Shown here one piece after another: positions 18,281-26,763 of a DNA stretch of 64,000 nt. Each line of letters starts with the position of its first letter. Within the stretch, counting starts at the first letter, position 1. Both the position numbers and the translations under genes were made by a program. Below the pieces are notes generated by a model that saw only the letters and a list, made by a program, of their open reading frames with translations, ran no database searches and was not told the origin of the DNA. Source of the DNA: Chelatococcus sp. HY11. Lineage in GTDB: Bacteria > Pseudomonadota > Alphaproteobacteria > Rhizobiales > Beijerinckiaceae. The stretch is from NCBI RefSeq assembly GCF_018398335.1, contig NZ_JAHBRX010000001.1, positions 1,984,001 through 2,048,000 on the forward strand, in the 5' to 3' direction.

Positions 18281-18342
18281 GCGAGCATGCCCCGTCTATC
18301 GGCCCGATAGACCCCACCCCAAGGCCATCGGGGCATGCTCGC
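18281..18342. repeat. Perfect 14-bp inverted repeat between binding-protein and permease genes
   Basis: GCGAGCATGCCCCG (18281-18294) pairs with CGGGGCATGCTCGC (18329-18342); the 34-base loop contains a second small stem, CTATCG/CGATAG. It sits within the transcript of the sugar importer, downstream of the binding-protein gene. Such intercistronic hairpins often protect binding-protein mRNA and lower downstream permease expression; that role here is inference. Confidence 0.7.
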
Positions 18343-18405
18343 TGGCGACCCGGCGACGTGGATCCCGCGGATCTGACACGCGCCGATGCCGGGCCGCCCG
18401 GTGGC

Positions 18406-19731
18406 TCAGCCGCGTTCGCTGCGTTCAAGCACGGGCTTGAACTGCTCGGTCGCCTTGGCGAGCTCGGCCGCCGGATCCGCCCCCGACAAGGTGCTCGTCA
18501 GCGCCGTGCCGATGATGTCGCGGAACTCCGTGACCGGAATGACCACCGGCAGGCCGAGCCGACTGACCTTCGCCGATCCGACAACCGCATCGACCCAGGC
18601 CGCAGGCATTTTCACACCGCCGCGAACCTCCTTGTCATCGAGGATGGAGTTGCGGAACGGCACGCCACCACCAGCCTGCAGAAGGCGCGCGCCCATGAGT
18701 TTCGATACGGCCCATTGGCAGTAGAGATAGGCGGCCTCCTTCTTGGTCGACGCGGCGGTGACACCAATGCCGTCCCCGAAGGTGGCTGAAGCCTGCAGCT
18801 TGGGACCAGCGGGCATGACCCCGTAGCCGACCTTGCCGACGATGCGCGACTTGGTCGGATCCTCGAGCGGGGGCGCGAAGCCGACGCCATCGAGCCACAT
18901 GCCGACCTTGCCCTGCAGGAAGGCCGACTGGCACTCCGACCAGTTGAAGCCGGCAACGCCGGGCGGTGCGGCCTTGGTGAGCAGGCGCTGATAAAGCTTG
19001 GCGCCCTCGACGGCCTCGGGCTTGTCAGTAAGGAGATTGCCGCTGGCATCGAGGAAATTGCCGCCATAGCCGAGCAGGAAGCTCGCCCATACCGGCACAT
19101 TGGCATTGCGCAACCCGCGGGCGACGAAGCCATAGGTACCATCCGACGGATTGGTCAGGGCCTCGGCGGCCTTCACCATCTCCTCGAAATTGGTGGGATA
19201 GCTCAGGCCCTTCTTTTCAAAGAGGTCCTTGTTCCAATAGACGATCCAGTAGTCCACCGAGAACGGCAGAGAGCGCATCGCTCCGCTCTGGTCCTTGGCG
19301 TAGAGCAAGCCGGCGGAGGAGAAATCGGCCTCGGTCAGATCCGGGGCCGTCAAATCCGGATTCTTCATGAACGGCGTGAGATCGGCCAGCCACCCCGCCT
19401 TCTCGAACTGCCGCTTCTGCACGTGGTAGCTCAGATGCACAACATCGAAGCTCGGCTTCCCCGAAGTCAGCTCGATAACGGCCTTCTGGCGCTGCTGCTG
19501 CTCCGGGATCTGCTCCGACGCGACCTCGATGCCGGTGAGATCCGTGAACTCCTTGACGTGTTTCTCAAGAACCTCGCCCCGCGGGCTCTTGATAAGATTG
19601 ACCTCAAGCTTCGTGCCGGCAAACTTCTTCCATTGCGGATCGGCGAAGGCCGGCGTTCCCGCCAGACCCAGAGCACCGGCCGCCAAGCTTCCCTTGAGCA
19701 CCGAGCGGCGCGAGATGCCGTTGTCGAACAT
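18406..19731 (-). CDS. Extracellular solute-binding protein (family 1, sugar ABC)
   Basis: 441-residue periplasmic binding protein with a Tat-like signal (SRRSVLKG at 8-15, hydrophobic core, AFA-DP cleavage) and a strong GGGAGGAAA ribosome site. The mature part is a CUT1-type sugar-binding protein (LEVNLIKSPRGEVLEKHVKEF, later SVDYWIVYWNKDLFEKKGL). It is the first gene of the minus-strand importer unit and is divergent from the aldolase-GntR unit, which suggests uptake and catabolism of the same compound. The compound is likely a sugar acid or similar (inference). Confidence 0.92.
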   Translation of the reverse strand: MFDNGISRRSVLKGSLAAGALGLAGTPAFADPQWKKFAGTKLEVNLIKSPRGEVLEKHVKEFTDLTGIEVASEQIPEQQQRQKAVIELTSGKPSFDVVHLSYHVQKRQFEKAGWLADLTPFMKNPDLTAPDLTEADFSSAGLLYAKDQSGAMRSLPFSVDYWIVYWNKDLFEKKGLSYPTNFEEMVKAAEALTNPSDGTYGFVARGLRNANVPVWASFLLGYGGNFLDASGNLLTDKPEAVEGAKLYQRLLTKAAPPGVAGFNWSECQSAFLQGKVGMWLDGVGFAPPLEDPTKSRIVGKVGYGVMPAGPKLQASATFGDGIGVTAASTKKEAAYLYCQWAVSKLMGARLLQAGGGVPFRNSILDDKEVRGGVKMPAAWVDAVVGSAKVSRLGLPVVIPVTEFRDIIGTALTSTLSGADPAAELAKATEQFKPVLERSERG

Positions 19732-20191
19732 CGCTTTCCTCCCCTTTCATTTCATCCCTGACGCGGCACTTTTTTGAGCAGTACCGTCATTCATCACCCA
19801 AAAAGGCCAACCCGATAGCCAAGCTGCCGTTTTGATTCAATCTGCAACCCGGCGATGGATTGGTCACCACATCCTTTAGACCTATAGCGAAGGTCAGACG
19901 CCGATCCCCGCGAAGACGATGAAACGCCGGGATGTCAAAAACACTTGGACTTCGCATCAGCCTGTCAGGCACCTCCACATCCCAATCAATTACACAAAAA
20001 AGAACTGCCGAAGGGCCCCTCTGTCCGCGCGCGTGCCGGCACACCAAGAGCTGAGCTTACGCACTCCTCATGAGACCCGCCCCATCCCGCTGATCCGCAG
20101 CAAGCAACATCCGACATGCATGTGTCCAAGCCACGCCGGTGCAGATCCTCCGCAATCGGCACGATCTATTGTTGATCAGGCTGGACGGCCC

Positions 20192-20220
20192 TTGCAAGCA
20201 CATTTTCATCCGACTAACAT
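20192..20220 (+). promoter_or_regulatory. Predicted sigma-70 promoter of the aldolase-gntR unit
   Basis: TTGCAA (20192-20197), a 17-base spacer and TAACAT (20215-20220) form a good promoter 38 bases before the ATG at 20258. The -10 element lies within the palindromic operator. Confidence 0.5.
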
Positions 20221-20226
20221 GTTAGT
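20213..20226. promoter_or_regulatory. 14-bp palindromic operator, probable GntR site
   Basis: ACTAACATGTTAGT is a perfect palindrome covering the predicted -10 element of the aldolase gene. FCD-type GntR regulators bind such short palindromes, and one is encoded as the second gene of this unit, so autorepression relieved by a substrate is the simplest model. Confidence 0.6.
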
Positions 20227-20257
20227 GTGCAGTCAATACAAGCGGGATCTGTTTATC

Positions 20258-21142
20258 ATGCCTGGTCAATTCGGCCTCTCGGTGGCTCTTGCAACTCCTT
20301 TTCAGCTTTCTGGAGCGGTCGATAATGGTCTCCTCACGGAGCAGGCATCCTGGTGTCTGGCCAGAGGCTGCAGCAGCATCACCCTGTTCGGCACGACCGG
20401 CGAAGGCGCGTCGATTGGGCTTTCGGAGCGCGAGGCAACCTTCGCCGCGCTCGCCAGGGATGGCATCGCCGGGGATCGCATCGTGGGCGGCATAGCCGCA
20501 ACAGCTGTCACCGACGCGGTCGCGCAGGCAACTCTTGCGCTGGATCACGGCTGCCGCGCGCTCCTCGTTCCACCTCCCTACTTCTTCAAGGGTGTGGCGG
20601 AGGACGGGGTTTTCGGCTGGTATGCCGCACTGGTGGAGCGCCTTGGATCCCGGGCGCGTAATATGTTGCTTTACAATATCCCCCAGGTGACAGCGGTTGC
20701 GATGCCGTTGTCCTTGATCACACGGCTCATTCGCGCTTTCCCGGAGGCGTTCATCGGCGTCAAGGATTCAGCCGGAGACTGGGCTTATACGGAACAACTC
20801 CTGGAGGCGCATCGCGACCGTGTCATTCTGGTCGGTGATGAGCGCAGCCTGGCTCGCGCCGTGAGAAACGGCGGCCAAGGGGCGATATCGGGGCTGGCAA
20901 ACATATGCCCAGATGCGCTATTGCCCCTAGTGGTGGAGGGGCGCCCCGATCAGCGTGTCGACCTCTTGGTCGAGACGGTCCTTGGCTATCCGGTCATGGC
21001 AGCGATCAAGGCGCTCGTCGCCCATCGCAGCGGCGAGCCCGGATGGTTGACCATGCGGCCGCCGTTAACCGCATTGTCGCGCGCCGAGATGGCCCAGCTC
21101 GGAGAACGCTGCGATCGGATCTTTTCTGCAACGGCCGCTTGA
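20258..21142 (+). CDS. DHDPS/NanA-family aldolase (dihydrodipicolinate synthase-like)
   Basis: 294 residues from the ATG at 20258; the frame is open further upstream but only from here does it match the family. Class I pyruvate-dependent aldolase or dehydratase: GTTGEG pyruvate-binding motif at 45-50, catalytic Tyr139 (LLYNIPQ) and Schiff-base Lys169 (IGVKDSAGD). Members act on dihydrodipicolinate, N-acetylneuraminate, KDG or dehydratase substrates. The location beside a sugar ABC importer and a GntR regulator points to a catabolic aldolase or dehydratase for a sugar acid rather than lysine synthesis. The exact substrate is unknown. Confidence 0.9.
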   Translation: MPGQFGLSVALATPFQLSGAVDNGLLTEQASWCLARGCSSITLFGTTGEGASIGLSEREATFAALARDGIAGDRIVGGIAATAVTDAVAQATLALDHGCRALLVPPPYFFKGVAEDGVFGWYAALVERLGSRARNMLLYNIPQVTAVAMPLSLITRLIRAFPEAFIGVKDSAGDWAYTEQLLEAHRDRVILVGDERSLARAVRNGGQGAISGLANICPDALLPLVVEGRPDQRVDLLVETVLGYPVMAAIKALVAHRSGEPGWLTMRPPLTALSRAEMAQLGERCDRIFSATAA

Positions 21143-21154
21143 GAGGAGTGTCGG

Positions 21155-21826
21155 ATGGAGAGGACGGGCGAAGAGCGCGAACCTCCCAAATTGCGCGAGA
21201 TAGCCTACGACAGCTTCACCCGGCACCTGCTTGCCAACGCCGTACGGCCGGGCCAGTTCGTTTCCCAACGAGAGCTGGTCGAGCTGACGGGCCTGACACT
21301 CGGCGCGATCCGTGAACTCGTCCCCCGGCTCGAAGCCGAGGGACTGGTGAAGACGGTGCCGCAGCGCGGCATGCAGGTCGCGCATATCGATCTCGGCCTC
21401 ATCCGGGATGCCTATCAGTTTCGCCTCTTTCTCGAAAAAGAGGCCGTGGCCCTTTTCGTCGAGACGGCCTCGGATGAGACGATCGCCGCAATCCGCGCCC
21501 GGCACGAGGATATCCTCCGGCGTGCGGAACAGGGCGTGACCAGTCCCGATCTCGCCGCGGAGGCGCAGGCTGTCGACTGGGGCTTCCATGACACGATCAT
21601 CGATGCCTTGAGCAATGAGATCATCGCCAAGGCCTATCGGGTGAACTCCATCAAGATCCGGCTGATCCGGCAGGAGTTGACCCGGATCGACGGTCTCGTC
21701 GTGCCTGTCATGAACGAGCATCTCACCGTGATCGCCGCGATGGAGACGCGCGATCCGACCTTGGCCGCAAGCGCGCTTGCCAAACATATCGATAGCGCGC
21801 GGCGGCGAGCGCTAGGGTTGCGGTAA
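21155..21826 (+). CDS. GntR-family regulator, FCD type
   Basis: 223 residues, 12 bases after the aldolase stop, with GAGGAG ribosome site. N-terminal winged helix-turn-helix (residues 11-75: VSQRELVELTGLTLGAIREL, then EGLVKTVPQRGMQV), then an FCD ligand-binding domain (about 80-215), with metal-type residues in VDWGFHDTII and MNEHLTVIAAM. It likely represses its own operon through the palindrome at 20213-20226, and perhaps the divergent importer, responding to the substrate or a pathway intermediate. Confidence 0.93.
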   Translation: MERTGEEREPPKLREIAYDSFTRHLLANAVRPGQFVSQRELVELTGLTLGAIRELVPRLEAEGLVKTVPQRGMQVAHIDLGLIRDAYQFRLFLEKEAVALFVETASDETIAAIRARHEDILRRAEQGVTSPDLAAEAQAVDWGFHDTIIDALSNEIIAKAYRVNSIKIRLIRQELTRIDGLVVPVMNEHLTVIAAMETRDPTLAASALAKHIDSARRRALGLR

Positions 21827-22091
21827 GTCTGAACGGACTTGACCGCCGAACTGAAGCGGGGCCTTGACCGGCGGCGCCTGCCACCGGCTCGCACAATTCC
21901 GAGCCGGCCACTTCGATCGGGTCGCGATCGGATGCCGAAGCCGTGTTACCCATTGACAGAAAGATAAGCGCCTACCATCTCTTCGCGATGCGCGGAGGAG
22001 ATCGGGGAGCTCGCCGATGCGCATGGAATTCTTCATGAGGGCCATCGCGCCGCAACGCTGCGTATGCCCTGCATGTGATGAGAGCTTCGTG

Positions 22092-22385
22092 ATGACCGCG
22101 CGCGTTTTTGCAGTTACGTCGGCCGTGCTTGTCGCGCTTCTGGCGGCTCCGGCTTTAGCCCAGTCCCGCCCGGCGGATACGACCACACCGGCCCGGCAGC
22201 GTCCCACCAGCGAGGACTGGACCAAGCCCACCCGGTCCGAAAAGGATATGGCGGCGCGCTATGCCACATGGGATCGCAAGGCGCGGGAATCGACCAGCGG
22301 CATCTGCACGGGCTGCGATGCGTCAACTTCGCTGAAGGCGACGCCTGTGAAGTCACCACGGCAGGCTAGAAAATCCAGACGCTGA
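22092..22385 (+). CDS. Small exported protein of unknown function
   Basis: About 97 residues from the ATG at 22092; the frame is open 25 codons further upstream, but this start gives a clean signal peptide (MTARVFAVTSAVLVALLAAP then ALA-QS). The mature part (about 72 residues) is polar, rich in Thr, Pro and Arg, with a CxxC motif (ICTGC) near the end. I do not recognise a family. Probably periplasmic. Confidence 0.55.
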   Translation: MTARVFAVTSAVLVALLAAPALAQSRPADTTTPARQRPTSEDWTKPTRSEKDMAARYATWDRKARESTSGICTGCDASTSLKATPVKSPRQARKSRR

Positions 22386-22419
22386 CAGGGCATTCCCTGC
22401 TGGTCCATGGATGCGAATC

Positions 22420-22443
22420 GGGGCCGATGCATCGCTCGGCCCC
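22420..22443. terminator. Hairpin between convergent genes
   Basis: GGGGCCGA (22420-22427) pairs with TCGGCCCC (22436-22443) between the convergent small exported-protein and cold-shock genes. No T-run, so a weak or bidirectional terminator candidate. Confidence 0.4.
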
Positions 22444-22456
22444 GTAGCAGTCGATC

Positions 22457-22666
22457 TTAGACCTGCTGCAGGTTGACGGCCGCGTCCTTGCCGGTCCGGC
22501 GGTCCGCTTCAACCTCATAGGCAATCTTCTGACCTTCGGTAAGGCCTCTCAGGCCCGAGCGCTCCACCGCGCTGACATGGACGAACACGTCCTTGCCGCC
22601 ATTGTCCGGCTGAATGAAGCCATAGCCCTTTTGGTCGTTGAACCACTTAACTGTTCCGGTAGCCAT
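22457..22666 (-). CDS. Cold-shock domain protein (CspA family)
   Basis: 69 residues from the ATG at 22666, which has an AAGGAC site; the frame is open further upstream but matches the family only from here. RNP1 (KGYGFI) and RNP2 (VFVHVS) nucleic-acid-binding motifs are intact: start MATGTVKWFN, then QKGYGFIQPDNGGKDVFVH. It is a single OB-fold RNA/ssDNA chaperone. The long DNA upstream may include a structured 5' leader, as usual for csp genes. The Csp paralogue number cannot be told from one gene. Confidence 0.95.
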   Translation of the reverse strand: MATGTVKWFNDQKGYGFIQPDNGGKDVFVHVSAVERSGLRGLTEGQKIAYEVEADRRTGKDAAVNLQQV

Positions 22667-23045
22667 CTTGTCGTCCTTCTGCAGCGAGCGCCGAGTTGCG
22701 CCTGCCTCAACGCGACAGATAGCCCGTGCGTGCGACAATGCCAAATCCTCAATTGTGGCGATGTGGATGTCGGAGCGAGTTTTATCGCCGGAAAGCCTCT
22801 TTCCCATGGGCCCTACCGGATTGACGCGATCCATTCCAAAGAAGAATTCGCACTACGATATCAGCAATTTAATTGCATGTTCGGCACGTCACCGCAGAAA
22901 ACACCGCGAAGATCGCTCGCCATTCCAATTTATCGACGAAATCCCTCTCGATCGCGGAAATGACGGCGCGCCCCGTTGGTTTTGGCCCCGAACAACCACC
23001 GCCGGGCACTTCACAATCATATCAGACTGCTTCGAGCCAGACCGT
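22667..23045. other. Intergenic, promoter and leader of the cold-shock gene
   Basis: About 380 bases between the csp start and the MBL hydrolase stop, both on the minus strand. Open frames run through it but none has family features. It most likely holds the csp promoter and untranslated leader. Confidence 0.5.
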
Positions 23046-23927
23046 TCAACTCCACGCGGCGCCCGGCAAGGCATCAAGTGGGAATTTGAGATAGCGCCGT
23101 CCATTGCTTTCGGGCTCAGGCAGGCGTCCGCCGTTGGTGTTGACCTGCAGCGCGTGGAGAATGAGCTTTGGCATGGGGAGGGTGCGATCGCGCGCCTCGC
23201 GGAGAGTCACGAAGTCGCTTTCCGACGCGCTCTTGGCGATATGGCTGTTGCTCTCCCGCTGCTTCGCCACAGAGCTTTCCCAGAGGGCGTCACGTCCGCC
23301 GGGCCGATAGTCGTGCCCGGTGAATAGCCGGGTCCCATCCGGCAGGGACAGAATGTCCTGGATCGAACGCCACAAGGCACTGGCGCTGCCGCCCGGAAAA
23401 TCGGCGCGCGCGGTGCCGCTATCCGGCATGAACAGCGTGTCATGGATGAAGGCGGCGTCGCCGATGACATAGGTGATCGACGCCAGCGTATGGCCGGGCG
23501 AGAACATCACGCGCCCCTCGAGGCTACCGATCGCGAACCTGTCGCCCTCGGCGAAAAGCCTGTCCCATTGGGAACCGTCGGTGGGGAGCTCCGGCCAGTT
23601 GTAGATCTCCTTCCACAACTGCTGCACATCCCGCACGTGTTCCCCGATCGCGGTCGGCGCCCCGGTCTTCTCCTTTAGGTAACTCGCGGCGGAGAAGTGA
23701 TCCGCATGGGGATGCGTATCGAGAATCCATACGACCTTGAGCCCATGCTCAGCCACGTAGTCAAGCAAGCGGTCGGCGTTGCGTGTAGCAGTTGCCCCTG
23801 ACTTCTCGTCGAAGTCCAGCACCGGATCGATGATCGCACAGGACAGCGTCGCGGGGTCGCTGACGACGTACTGGATCGAGCCCGTTATGGCATCGTAGAA
23901 GCCCTGTACCTGCGGCTGGCCCATCAT
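23046..23927 (-). CDS. MBL-fold hydrolase, Blh/ETHE1-like persulfide dioxygenase type
   Basis: 293 residues. The metal-binding motif is THPHADH (His72, His74, Asp76, His77), followed by SPGHTLAS and FTGHDYR, all consistent with ETHE1/Blh-type metallo-hydrolases that oxidise glutathione persulfide. The N-terminus (FYDAITGSIQYVVSD, then AIIDPVLDFD) is characteristic of the Blh branch. The DUF442 gene lies 107 bases upstream on the same strand, matching the two halves of Blh proteins in bigR operons for sulfide detoxification. No BigR regulator is adjacent. Exact activity is inferred from family. Confidence 0.85.
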   Translation of the reverse strand: MMGQPQVQGFYDAITGSIQYVVSDPATLSCAIIDPVLDFDEKSGATATRNADRLLDYVAEHGLKVVWILDTHPHADHFSAASYLKEKTGAPTAIGEHVRDVQQLWKEIYNWPELPTDGSQWDRLFAEGDRFAIGSLEGRVMFSPGHTLASITYVIGDAAFIHDTLFMPDSGTARADFPGGSASALWRSIQDILSLPDGTRLFTGHDYRPGGRDALWESSVAKQRESNSHIAKSASESDFVTLREARDRTLPMPKLILHALQVNTNGGRLPEPESNGRRYLKFPLDALPGAAWS

Positions 23928-24034
23928 CTGTCCCCCCTATGTCCTTGCGGAAACTTTATCCCGGACGCCTGCGAGGCGCGTGCAAGCGTGTGAGGCAAAC
24001 GGAGCGCGCGGCGTCGACGCCGCGCAAGCGTCGC

Positions 24035-24460
24035 TTACGGCTGGTTTGCGAACCAGCGATGGACGCCGGAAAGATCGAAGCCGTAGCTCTGACCAAAGGC
24101 GTCAACCTCATCGATGGCCATGCGCCCATCGAGGACCTCGCCAATCGCCCAGATTGTCAAGGAGCGCGTGCCAGAACGGCAATGTGCCACAACCGGACCG
24201 GGTTGCGCCGTGAGAGCGGCCTGATGTTGGCGCACGAATGCCTCATCGAAGCCATAACCCGCGAACGGCAGATGGCTGTAGGCAAGCCCCAGCGAGGCCG
24301 CAGTTGCCGCCGCCTCCGCCGCTGTCGGCTGGCCGGGCTCCTCGCCGTCCGGGCGGTTGTTGACGACGGCCGTAAAGCCGCGCTCCTTCAACGTCGCGAA
24401 ATCGTCGGGATCAATTTGCGGAGCGACCCACAGCATTTCGTTGATCTGAACTAGCTTCAT
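24035..24460 (-). CDS. DUF442 / TIGR01244 sulfurtransferase-like protein
   Basis: 141 residues. The phosphatase-like loop AHCRSGTRS holds the catalytic Cys94; TIGR01244/DUF442 proteins use it for sulfur transfer next to persulfide dioxygenases. Start MKLVQINEMLWVAPQIDPDD is typical of the family. It is transcribed before the MBL gene, and together they probably handle sulfide or persulfide. A role in dephosphorylation is less likely given the neighbour. Confidence 0.85.
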   Translation of the reverse strand: MKLVQINEMLWVAPQIDPDDFATLKERGFTAVVNNRPDGEEPGQPTAAEAAATAASLGLAYSHLPFAGYGFDEAFVRQHQAALTAQPGPVVAHCRSGTRSLTIWAIGEVLDGRMAIDEVDAFGQSYGFDLSGVHRWFANQP

Positions 24461-24522
24461 CGTGAACCTCTCACAAGGTATTGATCACTCGGCGTTTGCG
24501 GTTCCGCCGATGGTCGCGCCCC

Positions 24523-24834
24523 TCAGGCGGCAGTCCATTCGATATGGGCCCGCACAGCGCCGCTGCCCGGCTCCACCCAGCCATGCTTTTCGGCGAAATG
24601 GATCATGCCCGAAACCCCATCACGCCACGCCGGATCATCCTTAGGCCCCAGCGCGTTCAGCGCGGTCTGATCGATCCAGACATGATCGGCCCCGTCCACT
24701 TGCCCGATTCCGGTGAAGGCGCGGGCCAGCCGCGCGGTATCGCGGGCAGTCCACGGCACCGACACCTTGAAGCCGCGAAAATTCATTGCATCCTCAAGTG
24801 TGATCCGATCGTCATGCCCGACAGCGATGATCAT
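24523..24834 (-). CDS. Conserved-looking hypothetical protein
   Basis: 103 residues from the ATG at 24834; an AAAGGAG site eight bases upstream fixes this start rather than the GTG six codons earlier. The sequence starts MIIAVGHDDRITLEDAMNFR and contains a Trp-rich C-terminal half (HFAEKHGWVEPGSG). No signal peptide or membrane segment. I do not recognise a family. It precedes the DUF442 gene by about 60 bases on the same strand, so it may belong to that transcript. Confidence 0.65.
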   Translation of the reverse strand: MIIAVGHDDRITLEDAMNFRGFKVSVPWTARDTARLARAFTGIGQVDGADHVWIDQTALNALGPKDDPAWRDGVSGMIHFAEKHGWVEPGSGAVRAHIEWTAA

Positions 24835-25193
24835 CGGCGGCTCCTTTCGCACCTCAAGGTCCGTGCCCGCATCCAGGCGATATCGCCCGGGTTGAACAGT
24901 CCAGGGCCGGGCGCCCCATCCTTATCGTGAGCGTATTTCAGCCGAAAGGCGCCAACCGATGGCGCCCGCTGGACACGCCCCGCATGAGGCATAAGTGAGC
25001 CCGGCGCCAGCCGCAAGCCTTGGTGCAGTTCCCCCTATCCCAGCGGCCATGCTGCAAACAGACGGACGATGCGCCAAGTGCATGACTTATGCGGCGAGCC
25101 GATAGGAGCCATCCTTTCCGGGCATGGCGTTGCGCCGTCTGGTGCTGTAGCGAAGCATCGTTTCAATCGCATAGCCTAGCAGGACATATTGTG
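24835..25193. other. Divergent promoter region
   Basis: About 360 bases between the hypothetical gene (minus) and the MFS gene (plus). No gene recognised. Confidence 0.5.
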
Positions 25194-26516
25194 ATGGCCG
25201 ACGCCGTTGCCCCGCGACCTCTGACCAGAGGCGATGCCAAGACGCTCGCACTGGCTTCCCTCGGAGGCGCCCTCGAGTTCTACGATTTCATTATCTACGT
25301 CTTCTTCGCGGTAGTGATCGGCAAGCTGTTCTTCCCGCCGGACATGCCCGAATGGCTCGAGCAGCTGCAGACCTTCGGCATTTTCGCGGCCGGCTATCTC
25401 GCTCGCCCTCTCGGCGGCATCATCCTGGCGCATTTCGGCGACAAGACCGGCCGTAAGCGCATGTTCACGCTGTCAATCTTCATGATGGCGCTGCCAACGC
25501 TGATCATCGGCGTCCTGCCGACCTACGAATCGATCGGCTATGCCGCGCCGTTGCTGCTGCTCGTCATGCGCGTGTTCCAGGGGGCGGCCATCGGCGGCGA
25601 GGCGCCCGGCGCTTGGGTCTTCGTGTCCGAGCACGTGCCACAGAATCGCGTCGGCCTCGCCTGCGGGTTGCTCACCGGCGGTCTGACGGGCGGCATCCTG
25701 CTCGGCTCCCTGATGGCGACACTCATCAACTACGTCTATACCCCGGGGGAAATCCACGATTTCGCCTGGCGCCTGCCGTTCATCCTCGGCGGCGTGTTCG
25801 GCTTCGTGGCGATGTATCTGCGCCGCTGGCTGCATGAAACCCCGGTGTTCGAGGCGATGCGGGCCCGCAAGGCGCTCGTGGAGGATCTGCCGTTGAAGCA
25901 GGTGCTCCGCGGCTATCGCCCGGCCGTCGTCGTCTCGATGCTGGTGACATGGATGCTGACCGCCATCGTGGTGGTCGTCATCCTGATGACGCCGACCCTG
26001 ATGCAGCGTCTCCACGGCCTGCCCGCCCTGACGACGCTGGTCGCCAGCATCGCCGCGACGCTCGGCATCACCCTGTCCGCCTTCGCGGTGGGCGCCTTCA
26101 TCGATCGCTTCGGGCTGGTGAAGGTGACGCTTGCCGGCGGTCCGTTCTTCATCATCACGGCCTATGCCCTCTACATGGGCACCGCGATCAACACCGACTA
26201 TCTCATCCCCCTGTCGGCGCTCGCCGGCCTCGGCGCGGGTCTTATCAACGTGGTGCCCTACACCATGGTCAGGGCTTTCCCCGACAACGTGCGCTTCACC
26301 GGCGTCTCGTTCTCCTACAACGTCGCCTACGCGATCTTTGGGGGGTTGACGCCGGTGGCCGTGCAGCTGCTGCTCGTCACCGATCCGATCGGCCCCATCC
26401 ACTATGTCGCGGGCGCGACCGTCATCGGCGTCGTCGCCATTGTCGCCTATATGCGCCGGCCCGCCCTCGTCCATGTGGTGAGCGCGACACTGACGCCGGA
26501 GCCTGCGACCCGCTAA
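25194..26516 (+). CDS. MFS transporter, metabolite:H+ symporter (MHS) type
   Basis: 440 residues from the ATG at 25194 (a GTG directly precedes it). Twelve-helix major facilitator: GGALEFYDFIIYVFFAVVIG at the first helix, the loop motif GDKTGRKRM between helices 2 and 3, and EAPGAWVFVSEHVPQNRVG after helix 4, all typical of the MHS/ProP-citrate branch. It should import an organic acid, betaine or similar compound with protons; the substrate is unknown. It is monocistronic with a strong terminator after it. Confidence 0.92.
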   Translation: MADAVAPRPLTRGDAKTLALASLGGALEFYDFIIYVFFAVVIGKLFFPPDMPEWLEQLQTFGIFAAGYLARPLGGIILAHFGDKTGRKRMFTLSIFMMALPTLIIGVLPTYESIGYAAPLLLLVMRVFQGAAIGGEAPGAWVFVSEHVPQNRVGLACGLLTGGLTGGILLGSLMATLINYVYTPGEIHDFAWRLPFILGGVFGFVAMYLRRWLHETPVFEAMRARKALVEDLPLKQVLRGYRPAVVVSMLVTWMLTAIVVVVILMTPTLMQRLHGLPALTTLVASIAATLGITLSAFAVGAFIDRFGLVKVTLAGGPFFIITAYALYMGTAINTDYLIPLSALAGLGAGLINVVPYTMVRAFPDNVRFTGVSFSYNVAYAIFGGLTPVAVQLLLVTDPIGPIHYVAGATVIGVVAIVAYMRRPALVHVVSATLTPEPATR

Positions 26517-26542
26517 GCCCTGCGGCCGCTCCACAAATGAAG

Positions 26543-26574
26543 AGCCCCCCGCGTCAAACGCGGGGGGCTTTTTT
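26543..26574 (+). terminator. Rho-independent terminator
   Basis: AGCCCCCCGCG (26543-26553) pairs with CGCGGGGGGCT (26559-26569) around loop TCAAA, followed by a T-run to 26574. It ends the MFS transcript. The hairpin may also stop the cyd operon coming from the other side, though the T-run there is weak. Confidence 0.9.
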
Positions 26575-26622
26575 CGTTGCGGTTTGACCGGAGCGCGTCA
26601 CCCGCGCCCATCACGCCCGAGA

Positions 26623-26742
26623 CTATGGCTTTTCTGCCTTCTTTCTCTTCGCGTCGTCTTCGGTGAGTTCGTACCACATGGCATTGAGAACGGCGAAGGC
26701 CGCTGCCAGGGGAAGGCCGAGAAGCCAGGAGAAGTACCACAT
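26623..26742 (-). CDS. cydX: Cytochrome bd oxidase small subunit CydX
   Basis: 39 residues: MWYFSWLLGLPLAAAFAVLN begins a single membrane helix, followed by AMWYEL and a charged tail with DDAKRKK. This matches CydX (YbgT/CydX family), the third subunit needed for stability and haem arrangement of cytochrome bd. The ATG at 26742 has AAAGGA upstream. It follows cydB by 21 bases at the end of the cyd operon. Its short length makes it easy to miss. Confidence 0.95.
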   Translation of the reverse strand: MWYFSWLLGLPLAAAFAVLNAMWYELTEDDAKRKKAEKP

Positions 26743-26763
26743 AGCGACTATCCTTTCCCTTGA

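Larger units (their letters stand above)
19732..20257. other. Divergent promoter region of sugar importer and aldolase
   Basis: 525 bases between the binding-protein gene (minus) and the aldolase gene (plus). It contains the predicted aldolase promoter and palindromic operator near 20192-20226. Frames extending upstream of the aldolase start lack coding character. Confidence 0.6.

Noticed and set aside
25473-26534. 353-codon minus-strand frame opposite the MFS gene
   Set aside because: Antisense shadow with His/Asp/Gly-rich composition.
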